DNA of 64,000 bases from Mycobacterium sp. EPa45 (GTDB lineage Bacteria > Actinomycetota > Actinomycetes > Mycobacteriales > Mycobacteriaceae): assembly GCF_001021385.1 (NCBI RefSeq), contig NZ_CP011773.1:1116001-1180000 (forward strand). Reading direction: 5' to 3'. The position numbers and the translations under genes are program-made. Each line of letters opens with the position of its first letter. Position 1 is the stretch's first letter. A model generated the notes under the pieces. The model was given only the letters and a program-made list of their open reading frames with translations, was not told where the DNA came from and searched no databases. Shown here piece after piece: positions 1 through 9,864 of the stretch.

Positions 1-219
1 CGTTACCCGGCCCGCCCTCTGTGCTTCGCCACAGAAGCGACATACAGCCGAAATCGTCATTCCGCTGTCGATGCGATTTAGCGACGAGGCTGGGTGGGTC
101 CGCCGCGCCGAACTTCGCGACGTGCATTGTCCGCCCGCTGCAACCTATAGACGGGCGCTAGAAACACGGTCCGTCAGCTGTACATCCGTGATCCAAATTC
201 AAGTGAGGGTTTCGAGGCA

Positions 220-1047
220 ATGAAGAAGCTCCGCAATTTTCGTGAATCTGGATTCTTGAAGGACATGGTCAACAGAGCACTCAGATCATTCGATATCGGC
301 ATCGCGCGGTACGCGGCATTGGAGAAACTCCGATCGGAGGCGCGCCTAGGGGCGGCCGCGTCACGCGATATCGCCTTCCTTAGCACGATTCACCAGCCGG
401 AGACACTCCTCAAGACACTGCAATATCTTCCCAGTTCGAAAGCGCAGTTACGTCAAGACTTATTTGTGCTGTCCTGTTTGGGGTTCAAAACCGGTGGCTT
501 TTTCGTCGAATTCGGGGCGACGAACGGGCTCGATTTATCCAATACCTATCTGCTAGAGAAAGAATTCAATTGGACCGGGATTTTGGCCGAGCCCGCAAGA
601 TGCTGGCACGGGCCCCTAAGGGAAAATAGAAGTGCCAGTATCGAAACCAACTGCGTGTGGAGGGACTCCACCTCTTCGCTACTGTTCAATGAAGTCCGCT
701 CTGCTGAGTACTCGACCGTGAGCACTTATAGCGGTACCGACTCGCATGTGGAGATACGAAGAATTGGCCGAGAATATCAGGTCGAAACAATTTCTTTGAT
801 GGACCTACTTGAGAAGCACAACGCGCCTGAGGTTATCGATTACCTGTCAATTGACACTGAAGGGAGTGAATTCGAGATCCTGGAAGCCTTTGATTTCTCA
901 AAATACAAGTTCAGGGTTATAACTTGCGAACATAACTATACGCCAATGCGAGAGAAAATTCTTGAACTGCTCTCGGCGAAGGGCTACTCGAGAGTGTTTC
1001 AAGAGATCACGTACTTCGATGATTGGTACATATTAAACGACATGTAA
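220..1047 (+). CDS. FkbM-family SAM-dependent methyltransferase
   Basis: A 275-residue protein that probably O-methylates a sugar of the surface polysaccharide. The FkbM core spans about residues 85-255. The SAM-binding glycine motif VEFGATNG is at residues 96-103, and the family-typical block LSIDTEGSEFEIL is at 209-221. The first 60 residues are basic and helical with no signal peptide, so the enzyme should be cytosolic. GAGG lies a few bases before the ATG. The gene stands alone at the left edge and is clearly AT-richer than the housekeeping genes to the right, which fits an acquired island. The methylated sugar cannot be read from the sequence. The fold assignment is firm and the role is inferred from the neighbours. 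Confidence 0.85.
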   Translation: MKKLRNFRESGFLKDMVNRALRSFDIGIARYAALEKLRSEARLGAAASRDIAFLSTIHQPETLLKTLQYLPSSKAQLRQDLFVLSCLGFKTGGFFVEFGATNGLDLSNTYLLEKEFNWTGILAEPARCWHGPLRENRSASIETNCVWRDSTSSLLFNEVRSAEYSTVSTYSGTDSHVEIRRIGREYQVETISLMDLLEKHNAPEVIDYLSIDTEGSEFEILEAFDFSKYKFRVITCEHNYTPMREKILELLSAKGYSRVFQEITYFDDWYILNDM

Positions 1048-1699
1048 CCAGACGCAGAGGGCCTACGCAGTAGCGGTCGGCAGGCCTTGGATGTCGAAAG
1101 ATTATCGGAAATGCACAATGGAGCCCCGGCGGGTTGCACGGCGAGTGCGAACGCGAAGGTAAGAACATTAAATTTCGAGCACGGGTAAACGGGCGCATAA
1201 GGGATTTAGCCTACTCACGGCTACCCATAGTTGTTGCGCAGTTAAAGAGTTATGTCGGCGGGTCAGTCTCGAAATCTTCCGGCGTTGCCCGGATCGCCGG
1301 ATGGGGTAGTCACGCAGAAAGCCCAACAAGAACCCCTCGGCGAACCGAGGATAGGGGGTTGGGGCACTCATCCTCGACTCAGGGGCATGACCCAGCGATT
1401 CGACCCGCACAGTCCAGGTCGGTGGACATCTCGTTCCGCCCGATCAGCCGTGGTGCAACGATATCGACCCTTTCAGCTCCCGCATCCACGACGAATCCCT
1501 GAGCAGCAACAGCTTCCACTCACCGGCGCGTGCCCGCGTCGTCGTCAGCGAGGAATCGCGACGACAGCACACGACCGGCGGAAGTCATCGCGCGGCTACC
1601 AACACGTGCCCGCTACGCTCCCACCTGTAGCAACGATGAAGACTCTCGTCCGCCGTGGACCAGCTCACGGGGTCCCGGTCATGCGGGGTGACAACTTCT
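1048..1699. other. Gene-free interval of about 650 bp
   Basis: I see no convincing gene between the FkbM gene and the convergent acyltransferase. The open frames here are short and overlapping, and their conceptual proteins are rich in Arg, Pro and Ser without a recognisable domain. The stretch may hold decayed coding sequence, but I could not match it to a family. Confidence 0.5.
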
Positions 1700-2335
1700 C
1701 TAATCAGTGGCCCAACGGACATTGTGCCGAATGATTTTCGCCGGCACTCCTCCGATAAGGCAGTTCGGCTCCGCGAACTCACCCGCAATCACGCTGCCAG
1801 CGGCCACCACGCACCCATCAGCAATCTCGGAGCCTTTAAGAACGATGCATCGTGTGCCAATCCAAACGCGGTTGCCGATAATCACTGACGCGCTTCGATT
1901 TCGTGGCACGGAATCGATTTCAAGAGTATGAAAATCGTCGTCGAGGATCTGTGTCTGCCACGATATGGCGCACCCAGTGCCCACCGATACCGCTGTCGAG
2001 GAGATGAGGAGAGTATCGGGCGAGAAATATGTGTCGTCCCCGATATCTACCTTGGAGTTTGGACCGATGTCCCACCGGGAGCCAGTCCCGACTCTAACGT
2101 TAGTGCCAACTGTGAGCTTTCCTCGGACGTGCAAGAAACTGGGCGTCCGATTGTCGGCAAAGCCGAAAAAAGATGTACCAAGCGAGAGATGGCCGCGCGG
2201 GACGTAGATATTGCGCACTCCCCGAACGCGAAACCTTCGGCCGACAAGGATCTGCCGACGTCGCAGAAGGGACCACCCAGTTCTTGTCACCGAAATTCGT
2301 CGAGGGCCGATGAGTAGGTGCACCCGTAATTTCAT
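1700..2335 (-). CDS. Hexapeptide-repeat (left-handed beta-helix) acyltransferase
   Basis: A 211-residue O- or N-acyltransferase of the LbetaH class, expected to move an acetyl group from acetyl-CoA to a sugar in the cytosol. Residues from about 60 to 200 show the [LIV]-G-x4 periodicity of stacked hexapeptides. The C-terminal signature is GNRVWIGTRC followed by AAGSVIAGEFAEPNCLIGG and VPAKIIR, as in CatB/MaeB-like sugar acetyltransferases. The basic N-terminus is longer than in minimal maltose acetyltransferases. It lies 172 bp downstream of the GT2 gene on the same strand. The donor and acceptor are not defined by sequence. Confidence 0.85.
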   Translation of the reverse strand: MKLRVHLLIGPRRISVTRTGWSLLRRRQILVGRRFRVRGVRNIYVPRGHLSLGTSFFGFADNRTPSFLHVRGKLTVGTNVRVGTGSRWDIGPNSKVDIGDDTYFSPDTLLISSTAVSVGTGCAISWQTQILDDDFHTLEIDSVPRNRSASVIIGNRVWIGTRCIVLKGSEIADGCVVAAGSVIAGEFAEPNCLIGGVPAKIIRHNVRWATD

Positions 2336-2507
2336 GAGGGAAGTCTAAAGCGGCGAAGGCCATCGAACGGTTAGGTTGCAGGACCGAGCGCCCTGGAGGT
2401 CAGCCCGCTTTGTGATCCATAGATCTGTGCTGTGTTGCTAATTAACCGTTGCGAGAGCCGGTGGCAGATCGATCCTGGCCTGACCGTTATCGGCTTGTTG
2501 CGTATCA

Positions 2508-3332
2508 CTAGATGCGTCGAAGTTGTTTTCGCGCGGCGCTCGTCAAGCGTTCGAGAGATGCGTGAGCTCCTGAAGCCACTCGGTCGACGTATCGGTTATT
2601 CGCGATCGCAGCTCCGTTTTTCACGCGCATCAGATGCCAAAGAGTTCTCACGTGCCAGACCGATTGTTTGCTGTGGATGCCACCGGCCATGAAGTCTGCG
2701 AGGAATCGTATCCATACAGCTGGGGCGTGCGTCTGGCATACACGGACGAAGAATTCTTGATCGGCCGCTGTGCCGAAGGACTCGTCGAAGCCGCCACTCT
2801 CGAGAAAGAGTTTTCGGCTTACATAACTCGCAGGGTGGGGAATGTACTGCCGCCCAAACTCAAACTTCCGACGATCAAAGGGTGCCTGGACCGTGCCGGA
2901 AAAAGGCGTTCGGTTCGAATCAGTAAACCGTTGCGCACCGTACCCCCATTGCCAATCGTCGTGTTCTGACCATTGATGTGCAACGAATTCGAGGACGGAC
3001 GGATCGGTTAAGCCATCGCTGGAGTTAACGAAAACGAGAAGATCACCACGCGCCCTTCTCGCACCCTTGTTCATTGCGTCAAAAATCCCGCGATCTTGCT
3101 CGGAAGTATATGAAAAATTAGAGAGCCGCTTTGCGGTAGCTTCGCAGAAGTCAACCGTACCGTCGCTGGACAGTCCATCAACGACGATGTGTTCATAGTT
3201 ACGATACGTCTGGCTCTCGACACTTTTGACCGTGTAAATGAGGCCGGCGAGATCATTGAGCGTGATTGTGACGACGCTGATGAGCGGAGCTTCTCTCACA
3301 ATTAGGATCCTTCGTCTCAATCGGTTCGACAT
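2508..3332 (-). CDS. GT2-family glycosyltransferase (WcaE-like)
   Basis: A 274-residue cytosolic glycosyltransferase with the GT-A nucleotide-binding start PLISVVTITLNDLAGL near residue 16, then HIVVDGLSSDGT and DRGIFDAMNKGARRARGD. The last motif is typical of WcaE-type GT2 enzymes. The metal-binding DxD position appears as NSSD. The start overlaps the polymerase gene by 80 bp. A GTG at 3299 would remove the first 11 residues and shorten the overlap. Translational coupling with the polymerase and flippase upstream suggests one operon reading leftwards: flippase, polymerase, GT2, acetyltransferase. Donor sugar unknown. Confidence 0.88.
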   Translation of the reverse strand: MSNRLRRRILIVREAPLISVVTITLNDLAGLIYTVKSVESQTYRNYEHIVVDGLSSDGTVDFCEATAKRLSNFSYTSEQDRGIFDAMNKGARRARGDLLVFVNSSDGLTDPSVLEFVAHQWSEHDDWQWGYGAQRFTDSNRTPFSGTVQAPFDRRKFEFGRQYIPHPASYVSRKLFLESGGFDESFGTAADQEFFVRVCQTHAPAVWIRFLADFMAGGIHSKQSVWHVRTLWHLMRVKNGAAIANNRYVDRVASGAHASLERLTSAARKQLRRI

Positions 3333-4629
3333 TTGGTCGACCGAGGATGTGCAATGCCGTTGCGATCGCGATTGCTAGTTGAGGGACGAGTGTGGCACTG
3401 AAAAGAATGTCCCAGATGCACGACAGCAAAAGGAGCACCACTGATGCTCTTAAGGCGACCCATTTGATCGCTGCAGTCGCGGCAATGGTCGCTTGCCCCG
3501 CATAAACGAGCGCAAGGACCACGAAGACAACTCCTGCAACACCGTAGATGCCCCAAAATGTCCAGAACGTCGAGTGGAAGCCGAGCTGCCCCTGCTGGAA
3601 GGATTCCGCGACGGTGCTGATCTCCTGCCGAGCTTGCGCGCCTAGAGGCATGCCACGAATCGCCAACCAGTAGTCATCGGCGGACGGCACCACGCCGATA
3701 CCAAGGCCAAGAGGGTTCTGTCGCCATAGGGCGATCGCCGCCCCCCACTCCGGGCGCCCGCCCAGGAGCAGGTTACCGTTCGAATTCTCGAGTTGGTCCC
3801 TTGTGCGTTGCTCGAGGTAGCCGCCCAAGATGCCTGCAGTGGCGGCCTGAGAAATTAGCCATGCCACGAGGGTGGTGGTTGCGACCGTAGCGAGCCCTAT
3901 TGAGGCAACTCTCGAAGCTGATGGTCGTGTCCGCCGACTGGACGAGAAGACAGAGAGGATTGTCGCGATGGCGAGAAACGCTATCCAACCTCGAAAGTCG
4001 GATGCAATCGACACGGCGATGAGGAGTGGCGTGATGACGAGTCCGAGCAGTACGCGATTCCGTGCGAGAAGCAGCACCACCAACATCGAAACGGGGAGCG
4101 CTAGGCCGTATTTCCAAGGGTTGTTGTTGATGAGGCTAAACGTGAACGGCGCTGCCGCGAGCAGGCCCGCAAAGAAGCACAGCAGGGAACGCTGAAGCCC
4201 AAGTTTTGTGATGCACCAGTAGGCACCTATGACGCTCGCGAGTAGGCCGACGGGCATCGCCGCCTCGTAGAGGAAAATTTTGCTGCTGAAGGTTCGGCCG
4301 TGGTCTTGTTGCAGTGTTGTTTGGGCGACAAGCCAGCCGGATGGCACGAGTGCAAGGAGCGCAATTAGCAACCAACGACCGCGCGTATTACGCCAAAGCG
4401 CTGCGAATGTGACCGGAGCGAGAATCAGGCTGAGAATTCCCCCCACGCTTACGCTGACGGATACCGGGGAGGGGACCGCAATCAACACTGCCAAGATGCC
4501 TGGCACCAGCGTGTCGATCGGGGGGAGTCCTAAATGACGCTCGTTAGGGTTTATCAGATCGGGCAAGCGCTGCGAGCTAGGCATGAGCAGGTTCCCGGCG
4601 GTGCATGAAAATGACGGCTGCAGCGGCAA
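3253..4629 (-). CDS. Wzy/O-antigen-ligase-like polysaccharide polymerase
   Basis: A 458-residue integral membrane protein with roughly a dozen hydrophobic segments. The long extracytoplasmic loop falls about residues 265-340 (GGYLEQRTRDQL, GGRPEWGAAIALWRQNPLGLGIG). A loop of this type, with an Arg near GGRPEW and the NPLGLGIG segment, is characteristic of the Wzy_C/WaaL superfamily. It should polymerise or transfer undecaprenyl-linked repeat units on the outer face of the membrane. It overlaps the flippase gene by 53 bp and the GT2 gene by 80 bp, so the three are probably co-translated. Sequence alone does not separate a polymerase from a ligase. Confidence 0.8.
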   Translation of the reverse strand: MPLQPSFSCTAGNLLMPSSQRLPDLINPNERHLGLPPIDTLVPGILAVLIAVPSPVSVSVSVGGILSLILAPVTFAALWRNTRGRWLLIALLALVPSGWLVAQTTLQQDHGRTFSSKIFLYEAAMPVGLLASVIGAYWCITKLGLQRSLLCFFAGLLAAAPFTFSLINNNPWKYGLALPVSMLVVLLLARNRVLLGLVITPLLIAVSIASDFRGWIAFLAIATILSVFSSSRRTRPSASRVASIGLATVATTTLVAWLISQAATAGILGGYLEQRTRDQLENSNGNLLLGGRPEWGAAIALWRQNPLGLGIGVVPSADDYWLAIRGMPLGAQARQEISTVAESFQQGQLGFHSTFWTFWGIYGVAGVVFVVLALVYAGQATIAATAAIKWVALRASVVLLLLSCIWDILFSATLVPQLAIAIATALHILGRPNVEPIETKDPNCERSSAHQRRHNHAQ

Positions 4630-5953
4630 TCGGAATCGCTTCGCCGAAGGTTATCGCTGCCAATAGGCCCAGCAACGGGGCGGTGGCGCCGAAACTGGCA
4701 GACCCTACTGCGCCTACTGCGACCACAATGGCGGCCGCGACCCACACCGCCGCTGCTTGCAGCCACAGGCCCCGCGGGAACGTAAGGACCATTCCGGCCG
4801 GCAGCATTGCGCCAATCACCGTAAGCGTGGCGCCGAGAATAGCGCATTGAGTGATATCGACTTCGATTTTTCCTGCGGTAGCAATATGCACGGCGAACGG
4901 GCCGAGGACAGTCAGCCCGAGACCTGCGCATAATCCGATCAGCCCGCATGTCAACGTAGCGACTCGGAAATCACGGTGCACAGTGCGTCCGGCTGAGCGG
5001 GCGGCAGCGAACCGGGGCCATAGTACAAGCGCCGCGGCTCCGACGATTGACATTAGCGGCTGAAAAAACGTCCACAGAGCTGAGTACACCGCGACCTGTT
5101 GCAGTGACGAAGTATGGGACAACACCAAACGCCCGCTCTGATAGACCACGGCGCTACCTGATGTCATCGCGATCATCGGCATTGCTGTCCGGATCACCTC
5201 ACCCATCACGCCGCGTTGCGGAGCTCGATCATAACGCGGGGGGGCGGACGGCATCGATCTGGCGGCGAAGAGGAATCCGATCCAGTTGGCCAAGAATACG
5301 CCAAGGGACGAAACAGCGACGAGGCCTTCGACCTGCGCGCCGAAGCCGATAGCCGACGCGACGACGCCAAGTGAAAGAAGCGGCGTGAGTCCTTGGATGA
5401 TGATGCCTGGTACGTAGCGGCCGATGCCAAGGAGGATTTTCAATCCCAGCCCGCCCGGTACGGAGAAGCCGAAGACGATCAGCGCCAGGCTGATCGGTGC
5501 GTTGAGGCTCGGGTCAGAGAGTCCGAGCATTTTGGGCCAGAGGCCCGAAACGCCGAGCAACATCGAAGCGGCCGCGATGAGGGACGCGACGGAGAACGCG
5601 ATGAGGAGGCTCCGGCGCAGAATAGAGTGGAAGCGAGCAGGGTCTGTCTGCGCGGCGGATGCTGCGTTCGTAATCGCAGCTCCCAGCCCGAGATCGGCGA
5701 CGGGGAATAGTAGGGGCAATCCGGCGACGAGCGCATAGACTGCAAACGTTTGCGGCCCGAGCGTGGCGTTTACCAGCCGTGTTGTGAAGATCGCAGCGAG
5801 TCCTGCGGCGGGAAGCACAAGGACACGTGCGGACATTCCCGAAAGAAGATCACGAATGACCCCGCGCGGTTGGCCGGTCATCACCATCGGTGAGTGAGCA
5901 CTCGCATCAGCACCCGATTGAGTGCCGAGGAAATGCGCGAGGACGTGAACCAC
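4577..5953 (-). CDS. Wzx-like polysaccharide flippase (MATE/MOP superfamily)
   Basis: A polytopic membrane protein of up to 458 residues that likely flips lipid-linked oligosaccharide across the cytoplasmic membrane. Paired hydrophobic helices run from about residue 42 to the C-terminus. The LVNATLGPQTFAVYAL and DLGLGAAITN segments fit the first helices of Wzx-type MOP transporters. The first 24 residues are hydrophilic and unlike the family, so an ATG at 5881 (MTGQPRG) is a plausible true start. It is the first gene of the leftward operon, and its partner polymerase follows with a 53-bp overlap. The substrate is presumably the repeat unit built by the neighbouring glycosyltransferases. Confidence 0.82.
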   Translation of the reverse strand: MVHVLAHFLGTQSGADASAHSPMVMTGQPRGVIRDLLSGMSARVLVLPAAGLAAIFTTRLVNATLGPQTFAVYALVAGLPLLFPVADLGLGAAITNAASAAQTDPARFHSILRRSLLIAFSVASLIAAASMLLGVSGLWPKMLGLSDPSLNAPISLALIVFGFSVPGGLGLKILLGIGRYVPGIIIQGLTPLLSLGVVASAIGFGAQVEGLVAVSSLGVFLANWIGFLFAARSMPSAPPRYDRAPQRGVMGEVIRTAMPMIAMTSGSAVVYQSGRLVLSHTSSLQQVAVYSALWTFFQPLMSIVGAAALVLWPRFAAARSAGRTVHRDFRVATLTCGLIGLCAGLGLTVLGPFAVHIATAGKIEVDITQCAILGATLTVIGAMLPAGMVLTFPRGLWLQAAAVWVAAAIVVAVGAVGSASFGATAPLLGLLAAITFGEAIPIAAAAVIFMHRREPAHA

Positions 5954-6474
5954 GACGGTTGCGGCGCCAGCGAATCCGTATCGATTGGTCGCACTTTAGT
6001 CACCGCCTCGTGGGACGCCTTCAGCCGTTCGTTGCCCGATGACACCACCGACGTGGGGGTCAGCTGCCACCTGCGGAGCAACCCTATCTCAGAGTGTTCC
6101 GTCGCCGATTACTCTGAGCGGCTACTGCGAGATCGTCGTGCTGTTGCCCGTCAGGGTCGGGCACCCTCATGTGCGCGAAGTACCTGATGAAGCTCGGCTA
6201 GACGGCGGAGTCTGCGGACTACCGTCGGGCAAAGCGACACCAACATATCTCGTGTGACCATTCGAGGGAGCGGCGACCGAAGCGAGCTCACGCGTTGCTT
6301 GTACGTGGGACGGGTTGGATATCGGAAAGCGCCCGAAATCAACATCGATAAGCTGAAGGTCCGCATCTACCGGGGCGTTGGTATCCTGCTGGGACAGCTG
6401 CGGCGCCTGTGCGGCTGTATAAGCCTTGATCCGCCGACGCCCAGCCCTGTCCCACCATCCGACAAACCGCTTCG
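5954..6474. other. Divergent intergenic region between flippase and wecB
   Basis: This 521-bp stretch separates two divergent operons and should carry promoters for both. A TATAAG hexamer at 6418-6423, preceded by TG, could be a -10 for wecB, but I see no convincing -35 at the right distance. No protein-coding gene or RNA gene is recognised here. Confidence 0.4.
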
Positions 6475-7596
6475 ATGATGGATATCATGCGACTGATCTA
6501 CCTAGTTGTCGGCGCACGGCCGAACTTTATGAAGATCGCACCAGTGGTCCGCGCTATTGAGAAGCGTGGTGACCTCGATTACCAGATAGTGCATACCGGT
6601 CAACATTACGACCGCGAGATGAATGACGTCTTTTTCGAAGAGCTGGGAATTCCGGCGCCCGACGTGTTCCTGTCAGCTGGTGGCGGTTCACATTCCCAGC
6701 AGACCGGCAAAATTATGGTCGCTTTTGAGGAATACTGCGCAGCGCATCGACCGGACGCCGTGATGGTGGTCGGCGACGTCAATTCGACGTTGGCCTGCTC
6801 GATCGTCGCCAAAAAACTGTGCATTCCTGTGGCGCACGTGGAAGCAGGCCTTCGCAGTGGTGACCTCGCCATGCCCGAAGAGATCAACCGTCTGGTGACC
6901 GACAGCATCTCCGACTGGTTTTTCGTGACGGAACCCGCGGGTGTCGAAAACCTGAAGAACGAAGGCAAGCCGGCGTCGGCTGTTCACTACGTCGGCCACG
7001 TGATGATCGACAACCTTCTGTATCAGGCAGAGAAGCTGGCACACACGGATACTTCACACTTCGACACGGCCGCATTCAAGCGGCAGGCCACAGCGGATAG
7101 TGGTCGATACGGGGTGGTCACATTGCACCGGCCGAGCAATGTCGACAATGTAGAGACGATGTCCAGAATCATCGGGGCACTGCGGGAAATTGCGTCCGAG
7201 TTGCCACTGATTTTTCCCGCGCATCCGCGAACGCGTCAAAACTTGGAACGGTTCGGTATTGACGTGGGGCCGGGCATCACTGTGGTTGCCCCACTTGCTT
7301 ATATGCCGTTCCTAGATCTTTGGAAGGATGCTGCGGTAGTTCTGACCGACAGCGGCGGCCTGCAGGAGGAGACGACTGCACTCGGCGTCCCGTGTATCAC
7401 GATTCGGGAGAACACCGAGCGCCCCGTGACGGTCACCGAAGGCACAAATACACTTGTTGGAACGGACCCGGTTCGCATCGTCGCCGAGGCGCGTAAGGTG
7501 CTGCTTGGCGACGGCAAGCAGGGGGGGCGGCCGATGTTTTGGGACGGCAAAGCAGCAGAGCGCATCGTGGAGATTCTGGCGATGGAACTGGCATGA
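6475..7596 (+). CDS. wecB: Non-hydrolysing UDP-N-acetylglucosamine 2-epimerase
   Basis: A 373-residue cytosolic enzyme interconverting UDP-GlcNAc and UDP-ManNAc. Family signatures are in order: VGARPNFMKIAPV at the N-terminus, HTGQHYD, VVGDVNSTLA, HVEAGLRS with the acidic PEEINR after it, LHRPSNVD, the UDP-binding TDSGGLQEE and NTERPVT. The length matches the family. The true start may be the ATG at 6487 (MRLIYLVVG); neither ATG has a strong Shine-Dalgarno. The stop overlaps the next start as ATGA, so it is translationally coupled to the WecG/TagA gene, and both precede a nucleotide-sugar dehydrogenase. The trio points to synthesis and use of an activated ManNAc or ManNAcA. Confidence 0.95.
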   Translation: MMDIMRLIYLVVGARPNFMKIAPVVRAIEKRGDLDYQIVHTGQHYDREMNDVFFEELGIPAPDVFLSAGGGSHSQQTGKIMVAFEEYCAAHRPDAVMVVGDVNSTLACSIVAKKLCIPVAHVEAGLRSGDLAMPEEINRLVTDSISDWFFVTEPAGVENLKNEGKPASAVHYVGHVMIDNLLYQAEKLAHTDTSHFDTAAFKRQATADSGRYGVVTLHRPSNVDNVETMSRIIGALREIASELPLIFPAHPRTRQNLERFGIDVGPGITVVAPLAYMPFLDLWKDAAVVLTDSGGLQEETTALGVPCITIRENTERPVTVTEGTNTLVGTDPVRIVAEARKVLLGDGKQGGRPMFWDGKAAERIVEILAMELA

Positions 7597-8330
7597 CCGA
7601 TCGCGTCGACATGATGGGATGCCAGATCGACAACTTGTCGATGGAAGAAACCCTCCAAAAAATTGAGAGCTTCATCAACAGTGGAACTCATCAGCAGCAC
7701 GTAGTTGTTAACGTCGACAAGCTGGTCAAGGCCAGTCGAGATGCAGACCTGCGGCGAATCATCAACGACTGCGCGTTGGTCAATGCCGATGGTATGCCGG
7801 TGGTGTGGGCGTCCCGACTGCTGGGGAAGGGCCTGAAAGAACGCGTCGCCGGCGTCGATCTGTTCGAGGCATTGATGGAACGGTCCGCCGAGAAGGCTTG
7901 GCGCGTCTATCTTCTCGGGGCGAAAGAAGACGTTGTATCTGAGGTGAAGCGCCGTTATGAGCGCCGATATCCTGCCCTCAGAATCGCTGGCTACCGCAAC
8001 GGTTACTGGAAGCCTGAGGAAGAAGCAGGCGTAGTCGAGCAGATTAAGGCAGCGCGAGCCGACTTATTGTTCGTGGCGATTAGCTCGCCTAAGAAGGAGC
8101 AGTTTCTCGGCCGCTACCAAGCCGAAATGAAGGTGCCTTTCGCGATGGGGGTGGGCGGTACCTTCGACGTTGCCGTCGGCAAGGTGAAACGCGCCCCGCT
8201 CTGGATGCAGAAGTGGGGGCTGGAATGGTTCTATCGCTTTTTGCAGGAGCCGCGACGGATGTTCAAACGCTACTTCATCGACGACATGGCCTTCGTGTGG
8301 CTGTTCGTCAAGGAAGTTGCGCGCCGTTGA
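7593..8330 (+). CDS. WecG/TagA/CpsF-family glycosyltransferase (GT26)
   Basis: A 245-residue membrane-associated glycosyltransferase of the family that adds ManNAc (TagA) or ManNAcA (WecG) to polyprenyl-PP-GlcNAc. Visible motifs are NVDKLVKA, NADGMPVVW, RVAGVDLFE, SSPKKEQF, the GVGGTFDVAVGKVKRAP block and WMQKWGLEWFYRFLQEPRR near the C-terminus. The C-terminal tail is basic and aromatic, as in members that dock on the membrane. The ATG at 7593 overlaps the wecB stop by four bases and fixes the start. The context of an epimerase before it and a dehydrogenase after it favours transfer of ManNAc or its uronic acid as the second sugar of the repeat unit. Confidence 0.93.
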   Translation: MTDRVDMMGCQIDNLSMEETLQKIESFINSGTHQQHVVVNVDKLVKASRDADLRRIINDCALVNADGMPVVWASRLLGKGLKERVAGVDLFEALMERSAEKAWRVYLLGAKEDVVSEVKRRYERRYPALRIAGYRNGYWKPEEEAGVVEQIKAARADLLFVAISSPKKEQFLGRYQAEMKVPFAMGVGGTFDVAVGKVKRAPLWMQKWGLEWFYRFLQEPRRMFKRYFIDDMAFVWLFVKEVARR

Positions 8331-8359
8331 TCTTCGCGGTTGGTCCTTGAAGGAGACCG

Positions 8360-9643
8360 ATGCCCTCAACTGTTGCCGTCATCGGCCTCGGCTATGTCGG
8401 ACTGCCCTTAGTGGTCGAGTTTGGAAAGCGCACGCGCACAATCGGTTTCGACATCGACCCCGCGAAGGTGAAATCGTGTAAGCAAGGCCTAGACCCCTCC
8501 CGGGAGATTCCTGACGAGGAAATGGCCGCTGCCGTCCACGCAGAGTATTCGAGTGATCCCAGCATCGTGGCCGAGGCCGACGTGATCGTCGTTGCAGTGC
8601 CTACGCCCGTCGACGATGCGCACCGACCGAACTTGGGCCCGCTTGTTGAGGCCAGTAGAGCGGTCGGCGCCCACCTGACGGCAGGCACCATTGTCGTGTA
8701 CGAGTCGACGGTGTATCCCGGAGCTACCGAAGAAGTGTGCATCCCAGCGCTGGAACAGGCGTCGGGGATGACGTGGAAGCGGGATTTCTTCGTTGGCTAT
8801 TCACCAGAGCGCATCAATCCTGGGGATCGTGAACACATGCTGACCAACGTGATCAAGGTGGTCTCGGGTGATACGCCCGAGACTCTTGAGAAGGTGGCGG
8901 AGTTGTATGAACGCATCGTTGAGCCGGGTGTACATCGGTGCTCGAGCATCAAGGCCGCGGAGGCATGCAAGGTAATCGAAAACACGCAGCGTGACTTGAA
9001 CATCGCGTTGATGAACGAATTGGCGATCATCTTCGACAAAGTTGGTATCGATACCACCGAGGTGCTCCGTGCCGCAGGCACGAAATGGAATTTCCTGAGG
9101 TTCAGCCCCGGCCTCGTCGGAGGCCACTGCATCGGAGTCGACCCGTATTACCTCACGCATAAGGCGGAGATGCTGGGCTACTTACCTCAGGTAATTCAGG
9201 CGGGTCGACGTATCAACGATGGCATGGGTAAGTATGTCGCCGAACAAACGGTAAAAAACATGATCGCAAGCGGCAGTTACGTCAAAGGCGCACGCGCGAT
9301 CGTTCTGGGTCTGACGTTCAAGGAGAATTGTGCCGATATCCGAAATAGCAAAGTAGCAGACGTAATTGCAGAGCTGACAAGCTACGGAATAGAGGTGTTC
9401 GCCTACGACCCTTGGGCCGATCCCGAGGAGGCATTACACGAATATGGGGTGCGCCTGTTCGAGTGGGACGAGCTGCCGCGGGCCGACGCTATTGTGGCAG
9501 CTGTCTCACACCGCGAGATCGTTTCGCTGCCGCTCGATGATATTCAGAAAAAGCTAACCAGAGGGGGATGCTTTATCGACGTGAAGGCATCGTTCGATGT
9601 GAATGCATTGTCGGCGTTGGGCATTCGAGTGTGGCGGCTTTGA
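8360..9643 (+). CDS. wecC: UDP-N-acetylhexosamine 6-dehydrogenase (WecC/WbpA/TviB-like)
   Basis: A 427-residue enzyme of the UDP-glucose/GDP-mannose dehydrogenase family, oxidising C6 of a UDP-HexNAc to a uronate with two NAD+. The NAD fold opens with VAVIGLGYVGLPLVVEFG at residues 5-22. The catalytic cysteine is Cys257 in GGHCIGVDPYYL, and the C-terminal domain begins around VLGLTFKENCADIRNSK. AAGGAGA precedes the ATG. The GHCIGVDPYYLTHKA segment is closest to the WbpA/TviB group, which makes UDP-GlcNAcA, while wecB upstream argues for UDP-ManNAcA. Sequence alone leaves both open, so the symbol is provisional. It is the last gene of the wecB-wecG-wecC operon. Confidence 0.88.
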   Translation: MPSTVAVIGLGYVGLPLVVEFGKRTRTIGFDIDPAKVKSCKQGLDPSREIPDEEMAAAVHAEYSSDPSIVAEADVIVVAVPTPVDDAHRPNLGPLVEASRAVGAHLTAGTIVVYESTVYPGATEEVCIPALEQASGMTWKRDFFVGYSPERINPGDREHMLTNVIKVVSGDTPETLEKVAELYERIVEPGVHRCSSIKAAEACKVIENTQRDLNIALMNELAIIFDKVGIDTTEVLRAAGTKWNFLRFSPGLVGGHCIGVDPYYLTHKAEMLGYLPQVIQAGRRINDGMGKYVAEQTVKNMIASGSYVKGARAIVLGLTFKENCADIRNSKVADVIAELTSYGIEVFAYDPWADPEEALHEYGVRLFEWDELPRADAIVAAVSHREIVSLPLDDIQKKLTRGGCFIDVKASFDVNALSALGIRVWRL

Positions 9644-9864
9644 CCTTCACTGATCAGAAGCTGGCCACCTGATCTGTCGCTGACGGTGCAGGCGCCGTCG
9701 GCTCCCGCCGGACGTCGTATGGACTGAGGTGTATTGCGAAAGGTTCCGGACGGCAGGACGCACGTGAGGGCGGCCGCCTTTCCCACTTCTTTCAACGATT
9801 ACCGATTACCGGATACCGAGCCCGATGCGATGAGCATCGCACCAGAAAGCGCAACGGCAAGCTC

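Noticed and set aside
1048..1699. Small Arg/Pro-rich frames as genes
   Set aside because: Frames overlap on both strands, lack ribosome sites and show no recognisable domain.
6395..6423. Promoter for wecB
   Set aside because: A TATAAG -10 is present but the -35 region has no match at a 16-18 bp spacing, so it is not called as a feature.
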